Assembly: GCA_032191485.1 (NCBI GenBank)
Contig: JAVDOI010000020.1
Location: 412,501-476,500 of the forward strand
Length of the DNA: 64,000 bases
Source: Leptoclinus maculatus
Lineage: Eukaryota > Chordata > Actinopteri > Perciformes > Stichaeidae
Reading direction: 5' to 3'
The number at the start of each line of letters is the position of its first letter. The stretch's first letter is position 1. Both the position numbers and the translations under genes were made by a program. The notes under the pieces were generated by a model. That model worked only from the letters and a program-made list of their open reading frames with translations. It was not told where the DNA came from and ran no database searches. Positions 34,937 to 47,494 of the stretch are shown here, piece by piece.

Positions 34937-36013
34937 GTAAGTCCTGCTAAAACTGTCTATGCTGCGTCTAGATTCTTATTTAAGGGTTTCACAAAGTAGC
35001 AGGACAACCTGAAATATGTGTGCAGTTTAAGATCAGTGCCAACATGTTGTTATGGTATGTATACTACTGTAAATCATAAAACATGTTATTTGCAAAACCT
35101 TTGATAGTAGCATTTAGAACAGCAGTCAGTTTTGAGAATTCACCAGCAGTGTTTAATGGAATAGAGTACTTTGCTGCCAGGTAACATGTTAAGTGAACTA
35201 TCAGTACTTACCTCACAGTGTATCATGTATCATGGGCTATGAAAAGACAATTTAATACCAAAAACAGCCCTGCTTTGAATGATATGAACCCTAATATCTC
35301 TCTCAGCGACTATACTTACATAATATAATCCATAATATCTTTTAGAGTAAAGAGGCTTTCAGGTGACATAACACACCCTGTGGCTGCAGTTTTCAGGTCA
35401 ACATGTTTTGGCCTCAGTGGCTGTGATAAGCTCATTTTTTTTCTGTGCTGTTTTTTAATGAAAAATGTAATATTCTTTTTTGTCTTTATCATTTCTGATA
35501 TATCTTAGCATTTTTGTGTTAAGACGATGTCACTATGTCAGCCGGCTAACCATATAGACCATCACACTAGTGTCTCTAAAAAGAATATATGACTTGTATT
35601 CTGGTTAAAGTATCCAGGTTATCGTTACATGTGCCAGCTGACAGTTTAATTCAAAAATTCTTTTGTTCATTTTGTAATCTTTAAAATGGTAATTGATTAT
35701 TTAAAAAAAAGAGCTCATTGACTTTCTTTCAGAGAGATGATTAATATCAACCTCATGTCTGTGTGTTAAGTACAATTATGTCACTGTGTTCTGACGTTTT
35801 CGGGGGAGTTTTAGCGCAAACACCTTTCTTTTCATAGGTTCTTCCACTTTTTCTTCACATCATTTTCAGAGCAAAGGCCGCCTGAGTCTGAACAATCATT
35901 TATCACCACTGTTATCTCTCTCCAATCGACTGCTTCTTCTTATTTGTCTCTAGGTTGAACTGCTTGTTCTCGTGCTGGCTCTACAGCTCTATTCATCTCT
36001 TTTTTCTCTTTGA
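34922..36013 (+). CDS. Possible two-exon micropeptide, 24 codons, hydrophobic leader-like
   Basis: Joining 34922-34936 to 35954-36013 (donor GTAAGT, acceptor TTTGTCTCTAG) gives 24 residues, MLFSS followed by VELLVLVLALQLYSSLFSL and TGA. The composition is that of a signal peptide or single membrane helix. It may be an upstream reading frame in a longer mRNA, the start of a gene whose true second exon I have mis-framed, or chance. Nothing recognisable follows it in the same frame. Confidence 0.22.
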
Positions 36014-38162
36014 TCCTCCATAACGTTGCTGCAAATTACAAATTATTTGCTACAAATTGTCGAGACAGGGGGAGATTGTTAACACTGTGTAGCAACCTGC
36101 GCTGCTAGGCAATAGGCATAGTCGTATGGGCAGGCATAGGACCAGGCTTAGTAAAGATCAGGTGGTGCCACCGGCTTCTGAAGTCTGGACGTTGTTAGCC
36201 TAGCTTAGCATTAAGACTGACTAAAGCTTAAAAATACGTCAATACCAACACATCTAGAGTTCACTAATCAACATGTTGTGTCTCATTTTTTTTATTTGCC
36301 CAAAAATACAAATTGAAATGTAAAATCAACATATATGGGTTTAGAGGATTTGTGGTTGGCACAGTGACTGTACACCGCTTCATAGAGTCTTGTCCTTACA
36401 GTGAATATGTGCAGGCCACACTCTGGGCGGATGAATACACTAGCTAGCTGGAGCTTGGGACGGAGCCACATTTCAGGTATCACATAATGCAGTGGCGGGC
36501 CGTGCATTTTATACCTGGGCCTTCTGTGCTGTCCTACTGAGCTACGGTTATTATTTGTTTCTAGGGGTGTAACAATACACGTATTCGTATTAAACCGTTC
36601 GGTACGAGGCTTACGAACCGAACAATACGTTTGAATAATACTAGTGCATTTGGAAAATGCAGAAGCTTAAATTGTGGGAAATATAATGTTTTCGGTGGAC
36701 TGCGCTCACGTTACAGACAACGGGATGTGACCTTTTGAATCCGGAACAATAACAAAAAACAGCTGAGGCCCCGTGTGTGTTCAGAGAGGCTAAGCTAACT
36801 AGCTAGGACCGGCCGCGGGTGGACCGCGGTTGTGGAGCTCCGTTTCCCTGCGAACGTGTTCGTTGATCTGTAGATCCACTCGGGTTTCTCCAAAAGTTTT
36901 CAAAAGCACCGTAGTGTTCTGCCGTGCTATGGCATCCTCAGGTTAGCGTAGCATAGCTCCAAACACCAAGATGCTCAGTTAAAATGAAACACATTCCCAG
37001 CCATAAAATGTGCGACGCTGTCAGCCAGGAACACCGTTCATACAAATCCTTTTCCTGGCTCAGTCAGCCATTGAGTGTTAAAAAAACAAAGCTAGGTAAA
37101 GCAAAACCCAAGCAAAACCCTAAAAAATGTATAATTTCTTCCTTATCTTTCAATTTGAATTCTTACTACTCCAACTAACTTCTGCCAGCTTCCTTAAATT
37201 TCACATTAGTCACGCGCTGGCCCACTGACCAATCACGGCGCACGTTAATGCTGACGTACTTAGCAGGCTACCTCGGTGCCAAAGGGACATCAAAGAATAC
37301 GCCCAACATGTCAAACTAAAGATCTGATTGGTTGAAGACTATGACAATCAACAATAACGTCTCCATTCACTTAAACTGCAAAGGCTCTCTAGCGGGCATC
37401 GGGCCTCTCTCCTTACATAGAGACAGAGGGGCTGAATCTGATTGGATAAAAGCTCTACTTAAAACAACCTGTGCTGGAACCAGCGCTGCAGGCTGGAAGC
37501 AGAGCAACAGAGGAAGACAGGAGCTGTGCAATGAGAAAATAAGCTAATGGGGAAAACAAATTATAATACATGTAGTGTATTTGTGAAAAATTATTAAATT
37601 ATAAAATAGCTATAACTTTGTGATTCTGTTTAGGCCAGCAGAGAAGGCTTAGCTGGCCCTGACGGCCCACCACTGACATAATATGAATGTGATGTGTTTG
37701 TTAAAAATTGAAGAAAGACACAAAAAAAGTGTGTGTTTTTCTACTTTAATTGCTGAACTGGTTGCACCAACACTACAGCAATATTTTTCAGATGATCTCA
37801 GTGTTACTTTCTCCAGATCGCAACGTAATGTAGAACCAATCCTCCCATTCGTCTCTATTAGAACGCATACGTGTCTTTAGACTAGAAAATGTGTGGTGTC
37901 ATTCTGCCAAGGGTAAATTGTAAATGGAGTATATACTATAGCCTGGAGAATAAAATGTGTCACGTGTCATTTCTACTCAGCTGAAACCCAAACATCATTA
38001 CTTTCTGACTCCTCAGACTCTGTTCTGAGTTATTCATGTCTATTAACAGTTTATTGTTGTGCTTTTTATTAAAGGTTTGATCATGACATAATCATCTGAC
38101 TTCTCTCCTAATCTCCATCAATACAAGTGAAGAGGAGCAGCTGAGTTTTTTTTGTTTTTGTC
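36014..38162. other. Upstream region of the LRMDA-like gene
   Basis: Apart from hAT copy 1 it contains a repeat-like block at about 36120-36240 ('ttagcctagcttagcattaa'). No coding exon is supported. A possible acceptor precedes the ATG at 38163, but the 5' UTR structure is unresolved. Confidence 0.45.
36490..37675 (-). mobile_element. Non-autonomous hAT transposon, copy 1, with internal insertion
   Basis: The terminal inverted repeats are CAGTGGCGGGCCGT at the left and ACGGCCCACCACTG at the right. The flanking 8-bp duplication is acataatg / acataata (7 of 8), the size made by hAT transposases. The interior matches copies at 54772 and 62725 and carries, on the minus strand, the remains of a transposase N terminus near 37045-37080. 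About 430 bases (36536-36963) are absent from the other copies. They begin near 'taggggtgtaacaatacacg', itself typical of another fish transposon end. Confidence 0.85.
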
Positions 38163-39989
38163 ATGGATCATCCCACCTCCGGCCAACACAGCCAACCCAG
38201 CCACACCTCAAGCTTTCAGTGGCTTTCTTTTGCTTACCAGAGTCTAACAGAAATCCCCTATGAAACCATTCTGCCACAGACAGACTCACTGGAGGTGCTG
38301 GACCTGAGTTACAACCTGCTGGATGAGTATCCTTTACTTAATAACCAGAAGTTTAAAGACCAAACGACTACTCAGTGATCCAGTGTTTGTTTTTTCCTGC
38401 TCTTGTTTGTGGAGTTTTTCCTTATCTGAAACGACGGTCAAGGGAATGTCATTAGTTTTGCAGGTATTTATTTGGTAATTGGACAAATAAATATTGTTAC
38501 CTGATGATTCCAATAGATAAAAAGTTAGCGGATCACCAGAGTTATTACAATTTATCTTGAAGGGAACATATATGTGTGAAACATGGCAATGAAAAGAAAT
38601 GAAAAGAAGCATGGAAGTACAAAAAATATATACAGCGTTGGAGGCAGTGCCCCGTTCATTCCTATGAAAGTTGCTCAGTGGCACATGAAGGGGAAAAAAA
38701 GTTTGACTTCCTTGACTAAAGCGGCAACTACACAAACTACACGTTGTAGTTTATTCTCTTCAAACCAGTTAATGGAAACGCCCCGAATTGGCATTTGACA
38801 TTTCAAAAGTTTGTTTAAAATTCGCCTAACAGTTGAATGGAAGTCAGGGGATCAACAAATTAGTAGGATTCATCTTTTAGGGATAATTTAAGTCAAAACT
38901 TCATAGCAAACATTACAATTATTGACAAGATATTTCAGTGTGAATCAAACTGGTTGACCGACTGACGTTGCCATCCCTAAAGCAATTCCGCGACATGGCT
39001 AAAGACACACATGAAATCTTACCATGTAGAAATAAACTGAAAGGTACAGTGTTTGTGCGGGACCAAGAGGTGGAACTAATGATATTTATTTTGTCTGAGC
39101 TGCTGCTGTGAGTGGGACAAATGGAAGTTATAGATAGATATCAGATAAGTTTATAAATCCAAAAACTGTTCAGGGTGTTGCTAGTTGTGTGCGTGAACTT
39201 CGTCTTGAAGTCATAGTTTAGCCCCCTCTATATTTCTGCAACAACATATTACAGGAAACAACATATTGTTAGTAAATATTAAATCAATCACACAGATATA
39301 CATTTGATGTTTACTTCCTCAGAGACTTACAAATCTGAGCACTTTGAGTTTGCTGTGTTGTCCTTCATTCAGTCCTTATTGGAACCCGGCTCTGCTGGGC
39401 CAGCTGGAGAAGCTCAGCACTCTGATCCTGGACTGCAACAACTACACATCTCACATCAAGTTCCCCTACATGCCCAGTGTCACCACAGTGTGCATCAACA
39501 AGAACAAGCTCAACAATCTGCCTGTGTTTGTGGAAGAAATCCGACGGAAGTTCCCAAACATAAAGTGAGCCTTGGATTGTGTTATTAGTATGTTAGTGCA
39601 TATAAACATGATATTTATTCTTTATGCTGCTATATTCCTTTCCAACATAGGATCCTCAGTATGATGAACAACGGGGCAGCCCCTAGCTATTTCAATGGAG
39701 GAAGTCTGACTCAATACGAAGACTACAGGTGAGAAACGACATCCTTTCACTACCTGCTCCAGTGTGCACAGATGTGGTCTATTTAACACAAATCGAAACC
39801 CTCTATGCTCTCTTTATATTCTTTCTTTATGAAAAATAATCTTCCAGGTTTTCACTTGGTTTGGACTTGTGCTGTCTGAGATTAAAAGTTTTGATGAAGA
39901 ACAAAGTATTTAGTAACAATCCATCTGCTATTTTATTTATAGTTTAGGGAAGCCAAAATAGGATAACCAATCATATCACACGACAACAC

Positions 39990-40076
<87 letters not shown>

Positions 40077-42072
40077 CATACAGTACAACAAATATACAAT
40101 TCCAACATAGAAAACCAACAGAATACAGAAAACATGGTACAGAATATTGTAAAAGAAAAAAAGTCCCCCAATGCTCAATGTTAACTGTTCAGATCCCGTT
40201 AATTAGCATTATCTACTTGGTAAAGGGCAAACCAGTGATAATGTGTCTATAATTTTAGAATGTATAATGTCCATTTTTGTTCAAAACTAACGGAAAACTA
40301 ATGGACATGGATCTTTATCTCACCAGTGAACAATGCTACAACAGATGCATCAGTGTACCCATTGATGGATTACTGAACAGGCCCAGGGGCCCAAAGTGTC
40401 CTGGCCGTCACCAACTAAATGTTACTTAAGGAGACATGTACCAACAAAGAAAAGATTCAAACTGACTACAAAGAAAGATAACTACAAAGAGACACAAAAT
40501 GACTTCAAAGAGACACAAAACGACTACAAAGACACTCAAAATGACTTCAAAGAGACCTAAAATTACTACAAAGAGACACAAAATGACTACAAAGAGACTC
40601 AAAACGACTAAAAAGAGACACAAAATGACTTCAAACAGACACAAAATGACTTCAAAGAGACACAAAATGACTTCAAAGAGACACAAAATGACTTCAAAGA
40701 GACACAAAATGACTTCAAAGAGACACAAAATGACTACAAAGAGACTCAAAATGACTTCAAAGAGACACAAAATGACTTCAAAGAGACCTACAATTACTAC
40801 AAAGACACTCAAAATGACTTAAAAGAGACACAAAATGACTTCAAACAGACACAAAACTACTACAAAGAGACATCAAATCACTACAAAGAGACAACTGTAA
40901 AGAGACTCAAAACAACAACAAAAAGAAGCTAAACTATAAAGACTATCCATCTTTATCTTTTGTAGGAGAGGTGGTGGGGCCTTTTGCATGTCTGTGCCCA
41001 GTTCCCCATGGTCTCATAATCAGCCCATGAATGTACCTTTCAAGTCATGTGAGGAATTTAAGTATTAAAAGCATTGTTAGTAGGATTAATAGCATCCCTA
41101 GTGGTGGATAATAAAGTGTCAAAATATGCTAAAAGTCACAATATATTTACTTATGGAATGTATTATATGTTTACAGTGTGTTTACTTATATAGGATATTA
41201 TATGTTTACAATAGGTTTACTTGTAGAGGTCTTAAAACATAATCATTGAATGTATTAAGCTAAAAGTAAAGTCACATGCCTGAGCCATGAGGCAGAGTCG
41301 GGGAAAGTGAGGAATTCAAGAGGCCATATAAGGAAATAAGTTGGAGAGCAGAGACAACGCCACGGACAGGAAGTGGCCGCAGAGGAGCTGGACAGATGAC
41401 CAGCAGAGCGGAGGAGGAGTCCGGAGAAGTCCTGCCAAAAAACTGAGCGGAGGGGACAGTACGATTGCAGCCAATCCCTGATTGACACAGACATCACAGA
41501 CTAGCTGGGCTGGCCTGTGAGTGTTGTGTGTGTGTGTGAGCTCTGCTCCCGGGAACACATTACTATCGATACATTCAGTTTGTAACTGTTTTAGCTTCTA
41601 TCAAATTATTCAATACTTTGAACGTTTAAACCTGATCCAGTTGATTTTTGATGCACAGTCCAGCGGCCTTCCCTCCTTCCGAAGAGTTGTAGCCTCCACA
41701 GTCACAACCATACAAGCAGAACATCTTCTTTAATATACACTCTGTAACATAAGCTCTGTGCATATAGTCTTTATTTGTAAAACGTGTGTAACGTAATCAG
41801 ACCCAATTGGGTTGTGCAAACGTTTACACTCATGTAAAGTTCCCACTCTCTGTTTGTTGTTGAATGTATCTCTTTGTCTCCTTAGACAGTATGTCATCAG
41901 TCAGATCCCAGGCCTAGAGATTCTGGATGACACTGAGGTCCTGGAGAAGGAGAGAGTCCAGGCTAAAAAAACCTACAGGCTGCAGCAGAGCAGTCACAGC
42001 AGCAGGAAGAAGAAGGGGGACTCATCAAAGACACACATGCAGAAAAAGACAAATACTGTAACAAGACAATAG
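38163..42072 (+). CDS. LRMDA-like leucine-rich repeat protein, four exons
   Basis: Exons 38163-38326, 39373-39564, 39651-39728 and 41886-42072 join in phase to 206 codons plus TAG. The ATG at 38163 has G at +4. Leucine-rich repeats run from about residue 30 to 150: 'SLEVLDLSYNLLDD', 'LEKLSTLILDCNNYTSHIKF', 'SVTTVCINKNKLNNLP', 'IKILSMMNNGAAPS'. They are followed by an LRR cap 'YEDYRQYVISQIPGLEILDD' and a basic Ser/Lys-rich tail. This layout and length match LRMDA (leucine-rich melanocyte differentiation-associated protein, human C10orf11). Assignment as orthologue or paralogue is uncertain. The first intron has a U12-type donor. The third intron holds a 21-bp minisatellite and a CA repeat. An AATAAA is at 42241-42246. 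Confidence 0.75.
38440..39005 (+). repeat. Dispersed repeat family C, interrupted, in LRMDA-like intron 1
   Basis: It starts at 'aatgtcattagttttgcagg' and ends near 'gttgccatccctaaagcaat'. It resembles the same fish repeat type as 15310-15705. An unrelated block (about 38580-38820) interrupts it. Confidence 0.55.
39990..40077. repeat. (AC)n followed by (AT)n microsatellite
   Basis: About 70 bases of AC dinucleotide run directly into a short AT run, inside intron 3 of the LRMDA-like gene. Frames of alternating C and V across it are spurious. Confidence 0.95.
40440..40930. repeat. 21-bp minisatellite array
   Basis: More than 20 tandem units close to 'acaaagagacacaaaatgac' plus one base, with variants (acttc/actac, agacac/agactc). 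The 21-base period preserves frame, so long open frames appear on both strands (M-T-S-K-R-H-K repeats on plus, C-L-F-E-V-I-L on minus). It lies in intron 3 of the LRMDA-like gene. Higher-order mixing of unit variants is visible. Confidence 0.92.
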
Positions 42073-43984
42073 GATATACCACATTTTTTAACACGTTCCT
42101 TAAAATCACACCTTTAATGCTGCATTGTCAACATTATGATACACTGTTTGTTAATATATACAGTATCGTATATATATACACTATGTGATGTTGAGTTTAT
42201 ATTCAAATCAAACACCATGTCTTATAGAACTGCACTATCAAATAAAAAAAGGAAACATTCTAGTTATGTTTTGTGCATCATTTTTGACACCTTTCATTCT
42301 GTGGTGTGGTCTACAAATCTGTGGATTTGAACAGTGTTTCGTCATATAAGTTAAAGCTGCAACAGGCACACATTGAACTATCTGTCATTAAATATCCTGA
42401 TGGTATTTGTTTGTGGACAGATAAGACAATCCAAGATAAAGTTGGAGCAGTCTAGTTTTCAGCCCACATACCTCTGTTTCCCGGGCTGGGACGCTGAGGG
42501 GGGATGGAGCTGTAGATGCCTCCACTAGGGAGAGCCAAAGTCAAACAGAAAGCACCAGTGGTCGCTACGTTTTGTTTGACTCAGCATTTCCAGACAATGT
42601 ATTGGCACAATACTACATTTTGAGTTTGTGAAATAATGTTGAGAAATAATGGTTAGCAATATGACATGATTAGCATAGCAAGTTTTGCTCACTAATATCA
42701 TAAATGCATCACAGAGAGTGGCAGCTGGTCCATGCCACCAACGTCTGCTCCTGTATTTACATTGAAAACAGTTGAAGCTGTCTGAGAGCTTTTACTCCAG
42801 CAACTTATTTTTCACTTCCACAAAATTGGGATTATTGAGAAAGACAGATAAAAAAAAGAATAAAGAATTAAAGTGAATAAATATTAGCTGGTGCTATTAC
42901 TATTTAGGACAAAGTGATTTTGTTGGTATATAAGCACCTTCAGTTCTACAATATACAACTAAAGAACATCCGTTCCGTTTCATATCATCAGCATGTTGGT
43001 CAGTTTGCCTCCTGCTGTGATTCCCTCCATGTCAGTGTCTGTAGACCGTGTGAGCAGATGATAAGGTGTTTTCCACCAGAGCTTGCAGGTCAAGTCTATT
43101 CACTTCATTTGCACTGCAGAAACCAGCTGACTGTGGCTGCCAGGCTCACTGTATCGCTTATTCTTCCTGTGGTACAGAGCAGTTTCTTAAACCTCTTCAG
43201 GCTTCGTCACACTGTTGGCAGCAGTCACTACGGATTAACTGGTTACTTTGCTGTGGAGTAGCCAAATGGCATTCATGCATTACCTGGCAACCTGGTACTT
43301 CCCTGCTCCGGATAAAGGTGTCAGTTAACTGGTTGAATTTTGAAGGAATTCATTAGCCACAAATCCTGTAAAAACAACAGCAAGGGCTTACTTATTAGAG
43401 TCCAACAGTTTTTAATAGTTTGGACTTTCCACTTCCTGTGTTAAGTTTAAGATAGAAGAAGTCTAAGAAGAATGAGTTCTAAACCCTCGGGGAACCACAG
43501 CAGTTAGGTAAGACAGGTCAACTGTCTTGTGTTGCCACATTGTTCCACACATCGTGTCCCTCCTGTTGACACATGCTGACCTCTCTTCACATGCTTTGTT
43601 TTGTCAGAAAACCATTTTCTACTCGGTTCTTTGTAATGTCAGTGTTTTCATAGCTATTCTCTTCTCCTCTTTGTAATTTTATCTGAGTTCCTTCCTCCGC
43701 TTGTGCAGGACTCCCTGCTTTGGTACTGGATGTTCTTCCTCTGTGTTTAAATGCATCTCTCCGAACCGCCCGGTGTCGAGCAGTGTTTCCTAGAGGATGC
43801 CAAGCATGAGCACTGGTGTGCCTAACTGGCCGGTTACATGGAGCGTGAGGCCCAGCTGGCAGAGCTGCTGTTCAGCTGTGCAGCAGGGAGAGGCGGACCT
43901 GTAATATAACCTTCAATGTGTGCCACTGCAGAAAGCTGGGACTATTGCATGTCACAGCAACAAGACGCTTTGTCGTCACAGTGA

Positions 43985-44062
43985 GGTTGCCAGGTTTGGT
44001 ACTGCTATGCCTGTAAAGGGACCAAAAACAACACTTGTGCTCACAGACCAGATCTGGCAACC
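43985..44062. mobile_element. Short inverted-repeat element (GGTTGCCAG ends), copy 1
   Basis: It begins GGTTGCCAGGTTTGG and ends 'agatctggcaacc', so the ends are inverted complements over GGTTGCCAGRT. A 51-bp relative is at 58168-58218. Both are preceded by 'cactgtga'/'cacagtga'-like flanks. It is probably a small MITE. Confidence 0.5.
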
Positions 44063-44339
44063 TATACATAACCAACCAAATACAGTTGTTTATGTAAATA
44101 TGCCCCTGAAAAACAAACCTGTGTCAAGGTCACTCACAGTCAGAAACATGAAATACACGTAGCGGAGGCGTATTAGTCACCTGCTTTGACACTTCTAATA
44201 CACTTCTAAAGTAGAGCATGGATTTAATTAGCGGAGGTATTTTGCTGGCAGTAACATCATTAGTGTCCAACACACCCACCAAGTGTGAAGTAGATCGGCT
44301 GAACGGCTGTCGAGACATGCGAAGGACACACACACAAAC

Positions 44340-44444
<105 letters not shown>

Positions 44445-44822
44445 AGATTAGATGTTCAAAAGTTGGCTCATCAGCTGGAACAGTTGCTGTGAACTTGGAC
44501 ATGTTGGGACTGCAGTTATCAGTCCATGAATTCTCACAGGAATAAAAACTTTGGATTCTCTATTTATCGTTCTTGTGACTTTGTTCTGGGATACATTTTA
44601 ATGGTGTTACTCTGTTCTGCTCTTAATTTGTCTGTGTTTCACTGCCTCCCAGGTATTCCAATGGCTTTATCTTCCTCCTCATGTACAAACCTTTACCAAA
44701 CGTCCAGCACCCGGTAGCGGTCAGTAACACCAGTCTTGCCGTCCCTGACCTTCAGGGAGAGTAAGGCTGCCCAGAAGAACATGCGCTACTATCATTAAAT
44801 AAGACAAGTGAGATATTTGTTG

Positions 44823-45660
44823 ATTGACTGGATCCCCATTAGCTGAGGCTCTTCTCCCTGGGTCCACAGAAAGAACAAAACATACAATACATGACGTAAA
44901 ACATACATTTACAACAGTACAGTCTGAGACATAGGATGTATAGTAAATGGATGAATGCTAAATGGACTGTACTTATGAATCTCTTTTCTAGTATTCCGGC
45001 CACTCAAAGCTCTTTAACACTACATGTCATCATTCACCCATTCACACCCATTCATACACTGATGACAGGAGCTACCATGCAAAGTGCCACCTGCCCATCA
45101 GGACTGTAACTAACATTCATACAACATTCACACACCACAGGAACAGCCTGCGGGAGCAACTTGGGGTTAAGTGTCTAGTATTAGAACCGACCATATACAT
45201 TATGCATCCATAACTTTTTCAAAGAAGGATCAGGAGTCTACAAAGCTGCAATGGAGTTCTAGTCATATGCCTTAGGTGAGCCTTTCATTGTTTTTTAAAT
45301 GACAGTTTGTTTCCACTATAAGTTATATGAGGCTGTTTTTAACAGTAGATAACTGTGTTTGAGGAGGTTTGTTCTTGGGGTTGGAGGTATCCAGTGACCT
45401 GAGCTAGCATTCCTTGTGTTATGTCTGTTGCATGTTTTTGTACTTGGTTGAAGAAATATTCAGGTGTCTGATTAAATACTACATTTCTGAAAAACATGAG
45501 AAAGCAATAAGGAGTTTAATTTGAACTGAGAAGCATGACTGGCAGAGAATATGCTCTATTTGTTCTTATTGAGCACTAGAGGGCTAATCTGGCCGCTCGG
45601 TTTTGAACTAGTTGTAGTTTATTGAAGTCTTTCTTTGCTGCTGCATAGTTATGGCCCGGG
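44823..45660 (-). mobile_element. Decayed LINE-like interspersed repeat
   Basis: 'ggatccccattagctgagg' followed by 'ttctccctgggtccacag' and 'acatttacaacagtacagt' is typical of the reverse-oriented 3' region of a fish non-LTR element. Later blocks ('gctaatctggccgctcggtt', 'actagttgtagttt') fit the same. There is an internal gap at about 45000-45190. No open reverse transcriptase frame remains. Confidence 0.35.
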
Positions 45661-45932
45661 GACATGAATATGTAAAGCAGCATTTTCCCTCTCTGCAAAA
45701 CATGACCAGTCAAGCGACTGGAATTGCTACATATTTACATATTTGTTGTCGCTGTGACAAGTCTTTGTCTTGTTTACACATGCAGACTAACTCATAACTC
45801 TTGCACTTCAAAGACAGACCAGGCTTTATCACAGTAGTGTTGGTGAGGCATCGTGCTGTGCACAGAAGCAGGGGGACCCACAGGTGCTCAAAGAGGCACT
45901 AGAATAGAATCAAGACCTTAACTATGTTCTAC

Positions 45933-46218
45933 TGTGACGACCCCTCCCTTCCACCAGGGGTCTGTGTCCTGTTTGCTGTCTCTTTCATCTCTTTCATGTC
46001 TTTCAGGCTGTTCATCGTCAGCTGATGAGCCACACTTGAGCCTGGTGGGAGTGTCAGCTATAGACTCAGCACCTGAACACGGATCTCGGCTCTCCTTTGG
46101 CTCCCACAGCTGCTGATTTGTTTAGTTTAGTTTAGGTGTTCTTTGAATAAATGTGTTTATTTATCACTTTTAACTCGTCTGGTCTCCCATTTATGTTGCA
46201 GCCTTTGAGCCGGGTTAC
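45933..46218. mobile_element. LTR-like fragment
   Basis: It starts TGTGACGACCCC and has a 'ctttgaataaatgtgttta' polyadenylation-like region. It then ends near 'cctttgagccgggttacta', which looks like a decayed form of a GGGTCGTNACA-type terminus. No clear target duplication is visible. It resembles a solo LTR but is less certain than the one at 25987. Confidence 0.4.
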
Positions 46219-47494
46219 TACCAAAAAACACTCTTTCAGTTCACATGTGTCCCGTGCCAAATATGAGTCTGCCTGAGGGTCTGTAATGTCTATTACGTCA
46301 TAATAACTGGCTACAGGCGTGGCTCCACATCCATTCACCCTTCCGTGCTGTCAGTCGCTAATTAAAAAGACATGTTGCCGTTCTCTCCCAGTCTGCTGTG
46401 CACTACAGTGTGGCCTGCTTCTCATTCTTTAGGGAAATTTGGAAAGTGGCCACTGCACCCCTCCCCCACCTCCACCCCATCCTGCCGACAGTGCTGGTTC
46501 AAAGACTTCCTGACATCTGGCCACAGCAGTCATTGCTGGAGGGTGAATGGGAGAAAGGGCCTGTGGTCCTGGTTTACTGATATACAGGAAGTTTAGTTTC
46601 TTCAGAATGTAATGCTGCAAAAGAGGAGCCAATCCTCTCCAAAATAAGTCATTTTGTTTGGACAGCCAACATGCTAAATATAATTAAGACTGTCAATGCA
46701 TTTGAAGGCCTATGAAGTGATATTGTATGAAAACCCCATGCTTGCAACGGGCTACATCAATACATTTGACATAAAAGCCTAATTGCCCAGAGGAAATGAG
46801 CCTCTGTATCCCGTTGCTTCTATTTAGTCTGTATTAAGTATACATTTCTTTGGTCATAAATATTTTAAATAAAATGATAGAGATGTGTGCGTGCAGCTCT
46901 TTTTTGGCCCAGGTTTAGCCACTGCATTAAATCCGGCCCTAAGATAACTTATCTAGAGAGATCACGAGATGACACATTACAGTTATAGTATCAAATCAAA
47001 AAGAAATGTGGTAGGTCAGAAAGAAAATATTAGAGAAAGCCATAAAGCATATAAGCTTACAATAAGCTTATGAAATAAAACAAATGTACAAGAGACTAAA
47101 CTAAGACTAGGCAACTCTTCTATATTATTAAAAACACAGGGTACAGTCATAGTGCCTCGTATAGACAATAACACAGAGATGTGAGGTAACACAACAAATA
47201 CTGAGATGTTGGACGTTGTAACAATACTAGTGTAATAGATCTAATGTTATGAAATAGATATTCATAAGTGCATTCCTGTTTAAATGTATTAAACAGGAAT
47301 GAGGCTCTTTACAATGAAAGCAAAGGAAGAGAGGCTCGTTCAAGCACTTTGTTAAAGGTCGATATTCAGAGGCACGTGTGTGTGTGTGGGGGGGGGGGGG
47401 GTACACAGTAGTGCTCTAACAAGATTACTCGACAGGAACAAACTGCGCATTTTCAGCAGATAACGGGACACCGTTAGCACGGCACCACACGGGT

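Noticed and set aside
39933..40178. Small cysteine-valine-rich protein on the minus strand
   Set aside because: It is produced by the AC/AT microsatellite in an intron.
40426..40822. Two overlapping open frames of 107 and 128 codons on opposite strands
   Set aside because: Both are translations of the 21-bp minisatellite.
40440..40930. CRISPR-like array
   Set aside because: The tandem units have no unique spacers, and the genome is a vertebrate.
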